In this document: in pieces, positions 34,401 to 42,924 of the stretch
Layout of the letters: each line of letters opens with the position of its first letter
Position numbering within the stretch: position 1 is the stretch's first letter
DNA from: Rhyacophila brunnea
Lineage: Eukaryota; Arthropoda; Insecta; Trichoptera; Rhyacophilidae
Direction: 5' to 3'
DNA length: 64,000 bases
NCBI GenBank assembly: GCA_022495005.1
Contig: JAGYXB010001575.1
Span: forward strand, 62,001-126,000
Made by a program: the position numbers and the translations under genes
Notes under the pieces: model-generated
What the model saw: only the letters and a program-made list of their open reading frames with translations
Database searches by the model: none
What the model was told of the DNA's origin: nothing

Positions 34401-37145
34401 GGAGCATTCTGAGAGACACAGTAATATCGCTGGGGGGCCGATACAGCCCCGACTGGGGCCCTTCTTGCACTCATCTTGTGTGAGTTGAATTTTATTAAAA
34501 TAAATGGTTTTTATTGTATTTATGTTTGTGCATCGATTTGTCTCGATAATAGTGTGGTACGATACGAAGAATGAAATGAGAGGCTAAGCACTACAAACGG
34601 CATATAAATAAAAAAAATATCATTGCTTTGTGTTCAGTTATAAACATTTTATTCCTACAATTGGATTATACTCCATAGATATAGTGTATATTTAATTATT
34701 TTCATGGCAACGTATATATCTATCTCGTATGTTTTTGTGTAATTTGTATCCCTTCAATGACTATAAACTTACAAATGCATATTATTTAACTTGGAAGTTG
34801 ATTTATTCACTTTGGTTACCCATGCCCTTGAATTCATTTAATCGCCAGTTCCTCAAGCTTTATTTTCAATTGTATTCTTTGCCTTACCAAAATTAGATGC
34901 GCTTTCGCAAATACGCCGAAGCACGAGCAAGTGCGGAAAGCAGGCGGTGATGTCGCAATCGTGGGAGGCAACTGGATTGAAGAGTGCGGCACGGAGAAGG
35001 CTCACCTACCCTGGCAGTGGTTTGCCCTAGATCGGAAAAAAAAGATTGATCGGCCTCCGGGACCCTTAAAGAAACCTGAGCCCAAGAAAGTTGATGTTCA
35101 TGTGCCTACGACCAGTGCTTCAAGAGATGATTCTGATGATGAGGAAGTTAAAAGCAATACTCGAATTGATAAAAATATGCGTAAGCTACATCTGTTCATT
35201 TTATGTTAATACAAAAAATATTCCACGACAAGTTTTACAAAGAAAAAAAAGTCCCTTGAACATTATTTTCATATAAAACCATACCTTTAATTCGAATTTC
35301 GTAATTCGAAATGATTTCAGAGTCCTTGGCATATAAAAATATTCAATAAATCGTAATAAAGTGCACTATTTCATGAGCCAGTCATTGAAAATTGTGACAG
35401 ACTTTTCTTTAAACATCAAAAATTACTTATTTTATGATGGTAATAAAAATAATCCTGACATATTATGACCCAATTCGGTAGGCACACATCTATGATTGGA
35501 AACGAAATTAATGAAAATCAAAAATTTTTTTTTCAAGATTTAAAAATTTTCCCCCATACATTTCGTAATTCGTAATTCGATTTTTTTTTCGATTTTCGGT
35601 CCCACGGAATTCGTATTAACGAGGTTTTACTGTAGCTCGCAAAGTAAATCATTTGTTGCGATTAGTTACAAAATTGGTTACTACCACATTTTGCCATTTA
35701 AAGATAATCGCAAAAAACCGCCAAGCACATTTAGGACTACAAATAGAATATTTTCGTGAATAGCAAAGTAAAATTATCTAAACGTCTTAAAATTAAGAAA
35801 AAAAAAACTATTTAATAATTGAACTGGAGCTTATGTGGTAGAGGCGCTATTATAATGGTTTTGAAACAAAGTAATTCTTACTAATTCTGCTTTAATTAAG
35901 GGCCGTATGTATGAGATTCCCAAATTCTTTATAAGCTATTTAACCGATTTCCACCATATAGCATATAGTACTGTTTGTGACGTAAGCAATCTGACGCCAC
36001 AAGTCATTCAAAATGGCTGCTTCATCTGTCACTTTCTAATGTCATTTTAATAATGCATTCATTACAACAAACGTTCGCTTAAGGCCCTCGTTCATTTTGT
36101 AGACTCTTTAAAACATTTGCGAACTTTAAAAACAGTTCCTAGTCGTGCCGTTTACAAAATACGTATAATTTTGATCCATAGTCTATAATCTAGATAGTAG
36201 GATGGTAGATAAATAGATAGGTTGTAGAATAAGATGGATTTATGTAAGATTACGATAAAATACCTCTGCTAAACGACTGCAAAAATAGGTACCTACTGCT
36301 GTATATGTATAATATTATACAGAGATCATTACATTACATTCTAAACTAAATCCATTTTCATTTCTGTCATTTCTTATTCCGTTTTGACATCTCATAATAT
36401 AAGTGATTGAAGTGAAGTTAGTCATAATATAACTATGTATTGCCATCAAATGGAAATGTTTACCGGGAATACTTTATCCTTTCGTACAGTAGAATTATAA
36501 AATAAATGTGATAAAATAACTGATAAATTACTTACAATTCATAATAATTACTCATTTATGATTATTAAATTTATATGGTACCGTTCGCACACTTTCCGAC
36601 ACATTTACAATTTCAAAATTTTAAATTAATGATCGGGGAATGAAATTTTATAAGTTTGCCATTATATGGATGCCATGACACATTATGACGTCGCTAACCA
36701 ACAGATTACATTTGCACTCATGCATACAAATGAACAGTATTTAGCCTATAAAGTATTTGGGAATCTCATGCATACGACCCTAAGTTATTTACGTTGACAG
36801 CCGTTTTAGGCTTCTCTATTTTATTGTCAAAGATTATTTATTTAATATTACTTAGAAAATAATACATTACTGTTTCTTTTAAATTTAGTTTCAGAATCAG
36901 GCGAAGACACCGATGATGAAATTGAAAAACTGATGAAGAAAAATGATGAAATCGAAAATGCTAAGAATGATTTAGCAAAAAATAAAACCAAGACAACTGC
37001 TAAAAGACATGTCGATCAACTGTCAGATGAATCACTCACAGATATGGAAGATAGCACGGTTGCTACCAAGATTAATGAGAAGGAACCTCTCGATAAAAAG
37101 TTATTATGTATTTACGATCAAGACACTGATGTTGACTCCGACTAA
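22415..37145 (+). CDS. XRCC1: XRCC1, DNA single-strand-break repair scaffold (8 exons)
   Basis: XRCC1 is a non-catalytic nuclear scaffold that recruits polymerase beta, PNKP, aprataxin and PARP products to single-strand breaks. Exons: 22415-22465, 22571-22771, 26298-26465, 28718-28919, 31043-31558, 34272-34479, 34897-35180, 36889-37145. All junctions are GT..AG, phases are 0,0,0,1,1,2,1, and the sum is 1887 nt, so 628 residues. The N-terminal domain (about 1-155) opens MPQIKVEHIVSFSSEDP and contains ILQLEKSTPI, VEVLVGRSEAS, WDRVRVVCTQPF and YGLSF. Residues 155-400 are a charged, probably disordered linker with an Asp run and a KRKL patch near 366. BRCT1 (about 402-490) has GVVFVLSGYVNP, LGGRYSPDW and the family Trp in GGNWIEE. 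The tail has SGEDTDDEIEKL and SDESLTDMEDS, like the CK2 sites that bind PNKP and aprataxin. The vertebrate C-terminal BRCT2 is absent. The start is the first ATG and matches the family N-terminus. Introns are full of transposons. Confidence 0.95.
22571..22771 (+). CDS. XRCC1: XRCC1 exon 2 (residues 18-84), N-terminal domain
   Basis: The acceptor is TTTTTATTAG and the donor GTATGT; the exon is 67 codons in phase 0. It carries ANNLL, KRWIGQEKGE, SVILQLEKSTPI, IHIGSYHSALVEVLVG and QAYE. These line up residue by residue with the XRCC1 N-terminal beta-sandwich that contacts nicked DNA and polymerase beta. Confidence 0.95.
24430..24516 (-). mobile_element. hAT terminus in XRCC1 intron 2
   Basis: The stretch ends GGGCCACCAGTTGCAGACCACTG, whose reverse (CAGTGGTCTGCAACTGG) is a classic hAT end. 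It lies in intron 2. No left end with TSD ATATAGGG was found. Confidence 0.5.
25047..25210 (+). repeat. 164-bp direct repeat, left copy
   Basis: A nearly identical partner lies at 25850-26013, with the same length and ends (ATAT.GACACCATACATC to CGTATGCACC). The pair brackets the THAP-exon unit exactly. Confidence 0.85.
25211..25849 (+). mobile_element. THAP-exon unit, copy 2, in XRCC1 intron 2
   Basis: 639 bp, homologous throughout to 7155-7818, starting AAGGCCTGAAC directly after one 164-bp repeat and ending directly before the other. This defines the mobile segment. It carries the orphan THAP first exon and donor. It is in the same orientation as XRCC1, so its donor could in principle be spliced to XRCC1 exon 3. 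Confidence 0.75.
25456..25526 (+). pseudogene. THAP-domain first exon, orphan copy 2
   Basis: 71 nt, the same length as copy 1, encoding MVLCVVLKCGSRTDKQEDG then ITFH, with the donor GTAAGT kept. Changes from copy 1 are mostly substitutions and the frame is intact. Cys-x4-Cys is conserved; F of FTFH is I here. No further THAP exon is seen nearby. Confidence 0.6.
25850..26013 (+). repeat. 164-bp direct repeat, right copy
   Basis: Partner of 25047-25210, differing at only a few positions. Probably the duplicated target of the THAP-exon unit, or one side of a duplication during repair. Confidence 0.85.
26298..26465 (+). CDS. XRCC1: XRCC1 exon 3 (residues 85-140), N-terminal domain
   Basis: The acceptor is TTATTGCAG and the donor GTATCA; the exon is 56 codons in phase 0. 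It begins VLLCASTFMTPADSRN and includes NISRVRTFTTEQLV and NWDRVRVVCTQPFNRHVQ, all diagnostic of the XRCC1 N-terminal domain. The 3.5-kb intron before it contains the THAP-exon unit and its flanking direct repeats. Confidence 0.95.
26556..27022 (+). repeat. Dispersed family A, copy 5, in XRCC1 intron 3
   Basis: The fullest copy: start hairpin, (CAAA)n tract, X-box-like CCATAGTAAC, central GTTGCTAGG..TTAGCAAC hairpin, and the end ATAAAAACGTTGTAAAA. Sense with XRCC1. Confidence 0.82.
27023..27900. other. Intron 3 DNA, no exon seen
   Basis: An open frame at 27204-27425 has no recognisable domain and no splice support. The rest has nothing recognisable. Confidence 0.5.
27918..28048. mobile_element. 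hAT MITE (CAGTGGCGAAGGG family), rearranged copy
   Basis: Both terminal regions (CAATGGCGAAGGGTGG and CTCCACTCTTGCCTCTG) and the GACAAAGTTTAGTGTGCACT subterminal block are present, but the interior is deleted and the TSD is not clean. It lies in intron 3 beside a family B MITE. Confidence 0.6.
28076..28446 (+). mobile_element. TTAA-flanked MITE family B, copy 3, in XRCC1 intron 3
   Basis: 371 bp from TTAA to TTAA with ends GACGGTACTTCAGTG and CAGCTGAAGTATAGCC. The 69-codon open frame inside belongs to the repeat and not to a gene. Sense with XRCC1. Confidence 0.82.
28718..28919 (+). CDS. XRCC1: XRCC1 exon 4 (end of N-terminal domain, start of linker)
   Basis: The acceptor is TATATTTCAG and the donor GTGATT, phase 1 out. 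It encodes YGLSFIHLFSS, the last strand of the N-terminal domain, then SLGRFKLRDLSSDEEDSGG and SFKPGELFAKAKQAP. The latter corresponds to the (S)xRPGALF segment that follows this domain in animal XRCC1. If the intron is retained, translation stops two codons after the junction. Confidence 0.92.
29348..29729 (-). mobile_element. TTAA-flanked MITE family B, copy 4, in XRCC1 intron 4
   Basis: An inverted full-length copy from TTAA 29348 to TTAA 29729. Ends GGTTGTACCTCAGTTGAGGC and TTTCACTGATGTATCACC are the family termini. Non-coding. Confidence 0.82.
30009..30995. mobile_element. Possible pogo/Tigger-like derivative
   Basis: The left end CAGTAGAACCTCGATTTTA and the reverse of the right end (AACCTCGTTTTTACGTG) resemble pogo-group Tc1/mariner termini. 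Internal stretches such as CTATTTTACGTTTTTTAAGG fit. A reversed THAP-unit fragment (30275-30362) is nested within. The open frames at 30582-30818 show no domain. Confidence 0.4.
30275..30362 (-). repeat. Reversed fragment of the THAP-exon unit
   Basis: CTCACTCGCACTTATGG and TTTTGTTCAGGCCTT are the reverse of the unit's first 90 bases. The terminus AAGGCCTGAAC is kept, supporting it as a true element end. Confidence 0.65.
31043..31558 (+). CDS. XRCC1: XRCC1 exon 5 (charged interdomain linker)
   Basis: The largest exon at 516 nt, phase 1 in and out. It encodes a low-complexity linker rich in Lys, Asp and Asn: MYDDDDDNANAKIDRI, repeated KTPKK-type basic patches and, near the end, NNNNNKRKLPHDD. 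KRKL is the position and type of the XRCC1 nuclear localisation signal. The donor is a consensus GTAAGT. The 8-bp TSD of a hAT-type element begins at intron base 5, so the splice-site flank is transposon-derived from base 13 on. Confidence 0.9.
32383..32745 (-). pseudogene. Jockey-like LINE 3' end, copy 2
   Basis: The reverse of the 10395-10872 fragment, including the (GAATT)n tail, the 3' UTR and the C-terminal coding segment, now decayed. 5'-truncated. Confidence 0.7.
33038..33178 (+). repeat. SINE family S, copy 2 (5'-truncated)
   Basis: Only the body is present: GTGTGTGAGTCAGGGTAT, TAGCAAGTGGCTGACATCC, GGAGGCCCATATGATCC. The tRNA-like head is missing. Confidence 0.7.
33895..34044. mobile_element. 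hAT MITE right end (CAGTGGCGAAGGG family)
   Basis: The block AAAACTAACCAATACCGTC through GACAAAGTTAAGTGTGCAC to TACCCTTCGTCATTG matches the right half of the 57954-58387 element. It lies in XRCC1 intron 5, 230 bases before exon 6. Confidence 0.65.
34272..34479 (+). CDS. XRCC1: XRCC1 exon 6 (first half of BRCT1)
   Basis: The acceptor is CTAATTACAG and the donor GTGAGT, phase 1 in and 2 out. It encodes LRGVVFVLSGYVNPKRS, ILRDTVISLGGRYSPDW and PSCTHLV. This is the conserved first half of XRCC1 BRCT1, the domain that binds poly(ADP-ribose). Matches to the family are dense and there is no frameshift. Confidence 0.95.
34897..35180 (+). CDS. XRCC1: XRCC1 exon 7 (second half of BRCT1 and hinge)
   Basis: The acceptor is CCAAAATTAG and the donor GTAAGC, phase 2 in and 1 out. 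It begins with the end of a split Val codon and then CAFANTPKHEQVRKAGG, as in XRCC1 orthologues. GGNWIEEC carries the invariant BRCT tryptophan. A Pro/Lys-rich stretch (RPPGPLKKPEPKK) and an acidic DDSDDEE stretch follow the domain. Confidence 0.95.
35216..35634 (+). mobile_element. pogo-like non-autonomous repeat, copy 1, in XRCC1 intron 7
   Basis: It shares most of its length with 39186-39882: AATTTCGTAATTCGAAATG, TTTCATGAGCCAGTCATTG, TTTTCGGTCCCACGGAATTC. The right end GTATTAACGAGGTTTTACTG is the reverse of a pogo/Tigger-type terminus (CAGTAAAACCTCGTTAATAC) next to TA. The left end is decayed. Confidence 0.6.
35640..36880. other. Intron 7 remainder, nothing recognised
   Basis: AT-rich intron DNA without supported exons or repeat termini. 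Confidence 0.5.
36889..37145 (+). CDS. XRCC1: XRCC1 exon 8 (acidic CK2-type tail and stop)
   Basis: The terminal exon encodes SESGEDTDDEIEKLMKK, an alternating Lys/Glu helix, then DESLTDMEDSTVA and YDQDTDVDSD, and stops at TAA 37143-37145. The first motif matches the CK2-phosphorylated SGDTEDEL region of vertebrate XRCC1. Two acceptors lie 6 nt apart in frame (TTTAG at 36888 and TTTCAG at 36894), so isoforms LSES or QS could arise. No AATAAA occurs in the next 100 bases; ATTAAA occurs at 37374 and 37437, inside the adjacent TIR element. Confidence 0.88.
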
Positions 37146-37249
37146 TTTTTTTATTAATTGTGTACATTTATTTTGGTATTATTGATGTGTTATTGTGGTG
37201 CACACATAGGATACAAGAATTTTTCGATCTCTACAAGAGAATTATAATA

Positions 37250-37839
37250 CATAATATCGTCACCGTTCAGGCAAAAGTCACCAACCCTAAAAACATAATT
37301 TTGAGATATCGCAATTTGAAAGTTTGAAAATGCAGGAAAAATCAGATTTTAATGTTTTTAAGGTTTTATCTACATTAAATTATTTTCTCATGTCTTCTTA
37401 ATAATTTCTTTAAGGTAATTTTACTTTTTGATGCTAATTAAAACATCTGGAAGGTTTTGAAGGAGGCAAGGTAGCTCAATTATGGTTTGGTGACTTTTGC
37501 TTGTTAATAATCTGAACAATGTTAGCCAAAAGAAGGATCAGTAAAACTCACCATCCATAGTATAGTGACTTTTGCTTGTATATTTATAACGAAGGATTTT
37601 TTTTGTTATATAATCAATAATGTCTATTCACCTATAATGACTTTTGCTTCTTAAGATTTTATCGAAAGTCATTTAGTGGAAAACAAATAATTCGGATTTA
37701 AGCAAAATTTTACTAACTAATGTACCATGGTGAGTTTTGCATCTTAAAGAACATACTTTTACGCTTCGGGTGACATACTCAACTCAAAACTGCCATTTTC
37801 AGGGTTGGTGACTTTTGCCTGAACGGTGACGATATTATG
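37250..37839. mobile_element. TIR element with internal repeated motif, just 3' of XRCC1
   Basis: Perfect or near-perfect 39-bp inverted ends (CATAATATCGTCACCGTTCA..) at 37250-37288 and 37801-37839. If the ends are taken at CGTCACC, a 4-bp ATAT flanks both sides. The interior repeats a GTGACTTTTGCTTNTTAA-like motif five times. Non-coding. It starts 105 bases after the XRCC1 stop and carries ATTAAA signals, so it may form the 3' UTR. Confidence 0.82.
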
Positions 37840-37945
37840 CTTTAGCAGTATAAATTGGCAGGAAACGATTGGACCGCATTGTGCATTTATAAATCACAGA
37901 ACGTTATTGTGAAACAGTTAATACCTCGTCAATAAGAACACGGAT

Positions 37946-39185
37946 AATTGTGTCGCTGAGTTTCCAAACACGCTATAACACTTTTTCATTATGTTGAGAA
38001 AATCAACAAAAACTTTTTGAACTAAAAAGGTTTTTGAATGTTTCAGTAGTATAGCGGGATTTGATAGACACATTGATTTTGTTTCATAAATGACAGTTAA
38101 TCGTAGCGGCTTTTGAAAGAGGCGATAAAATTTTCATGTAGAGATTTTAATAACGAATCCAACGGTATATATTATATCTTATATAATGTTTGAGGCTTTC
38201 ACGGTTGTTTTTTATCGTAGTATATTCTTGGGTTTTCACCGTGTCTCCTTCTTCCTTTACTCGACGTTTCGGGCTCGTTGCAGAGGCCATATCAAGAGAT
38301 ATGTTTTATGATGAAATGTAGTGTAGGTGTGTGAATGTAAACGTTGCTCTAAGAATGTCAAAAGGAATCCGATTATCTAAGAGCAAACGTTGCTCAGAGT
38401 AATCTGTCAATCATTACGACCGGGGATACCGGCTCGAATATTAAATTTTGCTGATAGTGCCGGAAGCCATGACGTTTTTAACCGTAATCCATCATCCCTA
38501 TTAATATTTTCAGGGTTTCTTTGGATTTCAATGGCCTCCTTTACCAATCGTGCAAAATATCCTTTATTCCGACCCAATATCTTGGTCTCAAAGTCAAATT
38601 TGTGCCCTGTATCCATCGAGTGCTCGGCAATTGCCGACATCGTGTAATGTTTAAGTCGGTATGCTCTCTCGTGTTCACTCACACGCTTCTTTACTGTTCT
38701 AGAAGTCTGGCCTATATACTTTTTTGGGCATCCACGACAGCTTAACTGGTATACACCTGCCGAGTCCAAAGGTTTTGAGTCCTTTACTGGTCTTAACATA
38801 TTTCGGACCTTTGTCGATGTTGAGAATATTGTTTCAATATTATGTTTCCGAAGTATCCTGGAAATAGTATCGGTGGTGTTTTTGATATAAGGTAGATAGG
38901 CCCGGCTTTTGAACTGTATCTTTTCCTCCTGACTGATCGGGTTAAGGTTGATTTTGCTTCTGGTGGCTTTTTGGATCATATTGTGAGAATATCCGTTTGC
39001 TTGAAGAGCCTTTGATACTTGAGATATCTCGGATTTTAAATACGAAGATTCGCAGATAATCGCGAAACGTCGAGTAAAGAAGGAAGAAGGAGACACGGTG
39101 AAAACCCAAGAATATACTACGATATTATATCTTATTTATTTCAAAAAGTGTTATAGCGGGTTTTGAAACTCAGCGACACAATTCG
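37946..39185 (-). mobile_element. Penelope-like element with nested inverted repeats
   Basis: Outer arms 37946-37988 and 39142-39184 (TGTCGCTGAGTTTC..CGCTATAACACTTTTT) and inner arms 38214-38271 and 39063-39124 (TTGGGTTTTCACCGTGTCTC) are both inverted. They enclose the GIY-YIG coding fragment. Penelope-like elements often carry such inverted terminal repeats. About 200 extra bases separate inner and outer arms on the left only. Confidence 0.7.
38407..39096 (-). pseudogene. Penelope-like element C-terminus with GIY-YIG endonuclease
   Basis: A 229-codon open stretch without ATG at its 5' end (first codon GTG, lying in the inverted repeat). The middle has NGYSHNMIQKA and YLPYIKNTTDTISRILRKHN, as in the RT-thumb/linker of Penelope-like polyproteins. 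The GIY-YIG nuclease follows: GVYQLSCRGCPKKYIGQTSR, KRVSEHERAY, VKEAIEIQRNPENINRDDG. GVY, YIG, the Arg, Glu and Asn positions all look intact. The reverse-transcriptase core is absent, so it cannot move itself. Not a host gene. Confidence 0.85.
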
Positions 39186-39882
39186 AAATTCGCCATAAAT
39201 CGAAATTTTCGTGAAAAATAAGTCCCTAGAACATTATTTTCATATTATGAAGCTATACCTTTAAATTGAATTTCGTAATTCGAAATGATTTCAGTGTCCT
39301 GGCATATAATAACATTCAATAAATCGTAATAAAGTATACTATTTCATGAGCCAGTTATTGAAAATTGTGTCCAGACTTTTTTTAAAACATTATAAATTGC
39401 TTATTTTATGAAGGTAATAAAAATAACCCTGACATTTAATACATCAGTGGTACAACTTTACTGCACTCCACTCAAAGGAAAAACAATAACACACAAGTTT
39501 CAGGGCTGTAGGTATTTAATTGTTGATTGTTTATTGGATTTTCACATAGTTTTACTACAGAACCAATTTTGAAAAATAAAAAATATTTCGTATTTTTTTA
39601 TAATTCTAGCTCAACATAATATGGTGGTAAATACCTACCTACATTACTTGATAACTTCGATTAATGGATTAATGACAAATGGTTTTAGCACAGATTTTAA
39701 TTTGAAAGAATTGTATCAGAAATTTGGTAGGCACATCTATGATCGTAAACGAAATTAATGAAAATCAAATTTTTTTTTTAAATTTAGTATTCCCCCCCCC
39801 CTATACATTTTATATTTCGCAATTCGAATTTTTTTTTTGATTTTCGGTCCCGTGGAATTTGTATTAACAAGGTTTTACTGTA
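39186..39882 (+). mobile_element. pogo-like non-autonomous repeat, copy 2
   Basis: The same order of blocks as 35216-35634, ending GTATTAACAAGGTTTTACTG next to TA. It contains about 280 extra bases in the middle (39440-39720), probably a second insertion. Confidence 0.6.
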
Positions 39883-40219
39883 AATAGGTTTAAGGGCCGA
39901 TGCAGAGATGTCAACGTTAAGTAAAACATACTAATTCTGTACCATATTATGTATAGTTGACAAAAAAAAATTTAATTCATTGATTTTAAAAATTTTGTAT
40001 ATCGTAATACAGATGTAACTATTGAAACCGACATATTTTCTAACAACTACCGTGTAAGTTTATCGCATATTTCTCCACATTCGAGAATTGTACCTTCTTA
40101 GAGTCACAACCAGATGGTAACCTACTTCCCTTATTTTTAATTTCCATGAGAGTATACATTCCAATTTTAATTATATAATATTTCGAATTAAATTCCAAAT
40201 TGCATTAAAACCGTTACTG

Positions 40220-40440
40220 ACCATGTCTGATCGTAATCAGATCATATTATGGGCCTCCACAGAATGGAGGTTTGTATTAACAGATTTGTTTTTACGAGAA
40301 ATGGATGTAAGCCGCTTGCCTCAACCTATTAGGTCCATACTCTGACTCAAACTCAAATTGAAAAACATGTGTGTATTTGCTAGACTCAGGATTCGAACCT
40401 GGGACACGGCGTTATAGGCCGACGCTTAAGCAGCGCGGTC
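40220..40440 (-). repeat. SINE family S, copy 3
   Basis: A reversed copy with the best tRNA-like head: AGGATTCGAACCTGGGACAC (B box) and GCGCTGCTTAAGCGTCGGCC (head on the minus strand). The body GGGCCTCCACAGAATGGAGG is kept. Confidence 0.78.
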
Positions 40441-40444
40441 ATTG

Positions 40445-42055
40445 GGGGCGTAAACAGTTAAGTACCAATAATTAATTTACATGTCTGGAATAGAGAGCAA
40501 CACAAAAAATTTCACTTCCGTCATGTGTGTTTGCCACACATTTACTCACTTTTTTATATGTTTGGCTTTACAAATGCATGATGCGGTCCAAACTGAACAC
40601 TATTTTGATGAATTTTGATTGCTCAAATTGATGGCAACACTTAAAAACCTACTTATATGATTCAATGTTCTTACGAAAAATTACTGATATTAATTACGCA
40701 AAGGGCGGTTAATTATATCGGAAATATTTGATTATCATCAAAAATTGTTTGTAATTATTACGGTTGTTTGTTGGATTTTTTTCCTTTTTGGGTTAGCACT
40801 GTCTTTTTCCTAGACGTTTTCATCTTTGCAATTTTCTTGAGAAAGGTTTTTGCGACGAACCTGAAACGTAAAAAGATAGAAAAACGCAGCTTCAGCCCAT
40901 TTAGCAAATAATATATTAATTTCCATTATTTCTATGGTCAATCCTGTATTATGTTGTAAAAACATTGTGACTTTTGATGCCTTATAGCACCTGTACACGT
41001 GCATGGATTTACTACTGGCAATAGTGTGTAAATTAAACTATTGTGATAATCTCTTACACTAGATAAAACTCTTTACACACAAAAATACTAATTGTCACTC
41101 CAATCTCGTTTTTCAAGTGTCGGCTAGACTCATTGGTTGCTGTTGCGTGAAGGCTTTCGTATTTTGTGAAAGCTCAGAAGCTGCTGAACTTTTTTGATCC
41201 ATGCATGCAGTCTTGCAACTTGCATGATAATATGTGTTTACATTTGCATTTTATTGTTATGGTTGCGATAATATGTACCTACAGACAGAAGTAAATCCAT
41301 GCATGTAGAAACGGGCTATTATGTTAAGTTTAATTTATGAATATCTAAGTAGAATTTAGAAATATTTTTTAAATTTATTATTTCATGTTTTTTGTAAGAA
41401 TCTACACTGATCTACCTCTGCGGATTTATATGATTATATTATATTATATGAGAAATCCATGTTACATGTTATTTGAAATCCACTAAGCCGTATTTTTGTA
41501 AACCGGATGTATGCCAGGAGCGTTTTAATTCTATACAATTCCATGCGCACAGAGCCGACCATTAAATAAGCGTTGTTCGGTCGATTAATTTAAATAATTT
41601 TATATATTGTACGCATACTGCCATCTCTTGGAATCATGGTGAAATACTTAAACCGAAATACAAGTCTTATGATTTACTTTCAAAAAAATATGTATATTAT
41701 TTACTTGATAACAATAATAATTTATATTTGGTACCAAATAGAAATTTTAATAAATCCCAAATTGTATGTATGTGTTACGTATTTTTATTATAATATTATA
41801 AATAAAAAATTTCATACAACTTTACCTTGTTATTCAACCTTGTACATACTGCATGACTTTTTATATCTGAAAAAAATAATTATTTCGAAAAAATAATACA
41901 AATTATTTTTTAAAAAGAAACCATTTTATTTTTTATAGAATCGAAATGTTACAAATGCAAAATTATTGCATAATTATTATTTGATTGAAACCATGATTAT
42001 TTACCAAAGATGCAGCTTATCATGACGAGATAAGAATAAATATAACAATTAAAAT
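40445..42055. other. No gene seen
   Basis: Long AT-rich stretch. The open frames at 40810-41004 and 41636-41896 have compositions expected of AT-rich noise and no domains. Confidence 0.5.
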
Positions 42056-42061
42056 TATATT

Positions 42062-42260
42062 ATAACGTCGTGGGTCCCAGGTTCGAATCCTGGGTCTGGC
42101 AAGTGCACATTGTTTTTCAATTTGTGTATGAGTCAGAGTATGGACCCAACAGGTTGAGCAAGTGGCTGACATCCATTTCTCGTAAAAACAGAAATCTGTT
42201 AATACAAACCTCTACTCTGTGGAGGCCCATATGATCTTATTAGGATCGGACATGTTCGGA
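42062..42260 (+). repeat. SINE family S, copy 4
   Basis: B box CCCAGGTTCGAATCCTGGGT intact; body GAGTCAGAGTATGGACCC, GTGGCTGACATCCATTTCTC, ATGATCTTATTAGGATCGG. The A-box part is cut off. Confidence 0.8.
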
Positions 42261-42499
42261 AAATAAATAAATTATACTTATGTATAGTTTTTGTCTATTG
42301 GACTACTATGACATTGTAAAAAAAGAAAATATGGAAAAATTCACACAAACACATTTTACATAACGTATGGTATGACAAACGTTAAAATAATTCTGGTACC
42401 ATTGTTCCATTGTACCAACTTTGAATGGTGGTTTATTGTATAAAATAAAATTGCAAGGAGGTCTGCAAACCTGTCAGGTGTATTTATAAAAAAACTGCA

Positions 42500-42660
42500 T
42501 CTGATCATCAGCGAGTGTTGATCCACTGCTGGACGAAGCTGCTTTCACTCTTCCTGGAGCCTAGTCTTTTGATGCGTTGTATTTCTGCTTTGATCCAGTG
42601 GGTTTTAAGATGACTCTGTGGTACTTTCAAGAAGACACATTTTCACACATCCTGGCTTGA
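42500..42660 (-). pseudogene. LINE 3' coding relic
   Basis: The minus strand has SESSFVQQWINTR then a stop, the familiar last residues (..F-V-Q-Q-W) of RTE/CR1-like insect LINEs. A sense relic of the same end (EAFIQHWIDQG) lies near 54000-54040. Confidence 0.45.
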
Positions 42661-42924
42661 CAACAAATGCAGTGTAGATAGGTATTATGTGTTCTAGTTG
42701 AACCACTTAACCACTAATATGCGCAGATACAATTTCTTCCCCTGCGCAGGAAGTAGACAGACTAATGTGGTGACTGTTAATGGTTGCTATATTAGGCTTT
42801 GTTACAATCGCGCATGTTGTATCACCTTGTTTCGCCTGTCGAAATTATCAAACATGCGGTACATAGTAATAGTAAATGGTTGGAGGTTGTAAATGAAAAA
42901 AATCAGAAATGTGGTATAGGAGTC

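Noticed and set aside
34931..35209. A separate 92-codon gene
   Set aside because: It is XRCC1 exon 7 starting from an internal chance ATG in another reading of the same frame and running past the donor.
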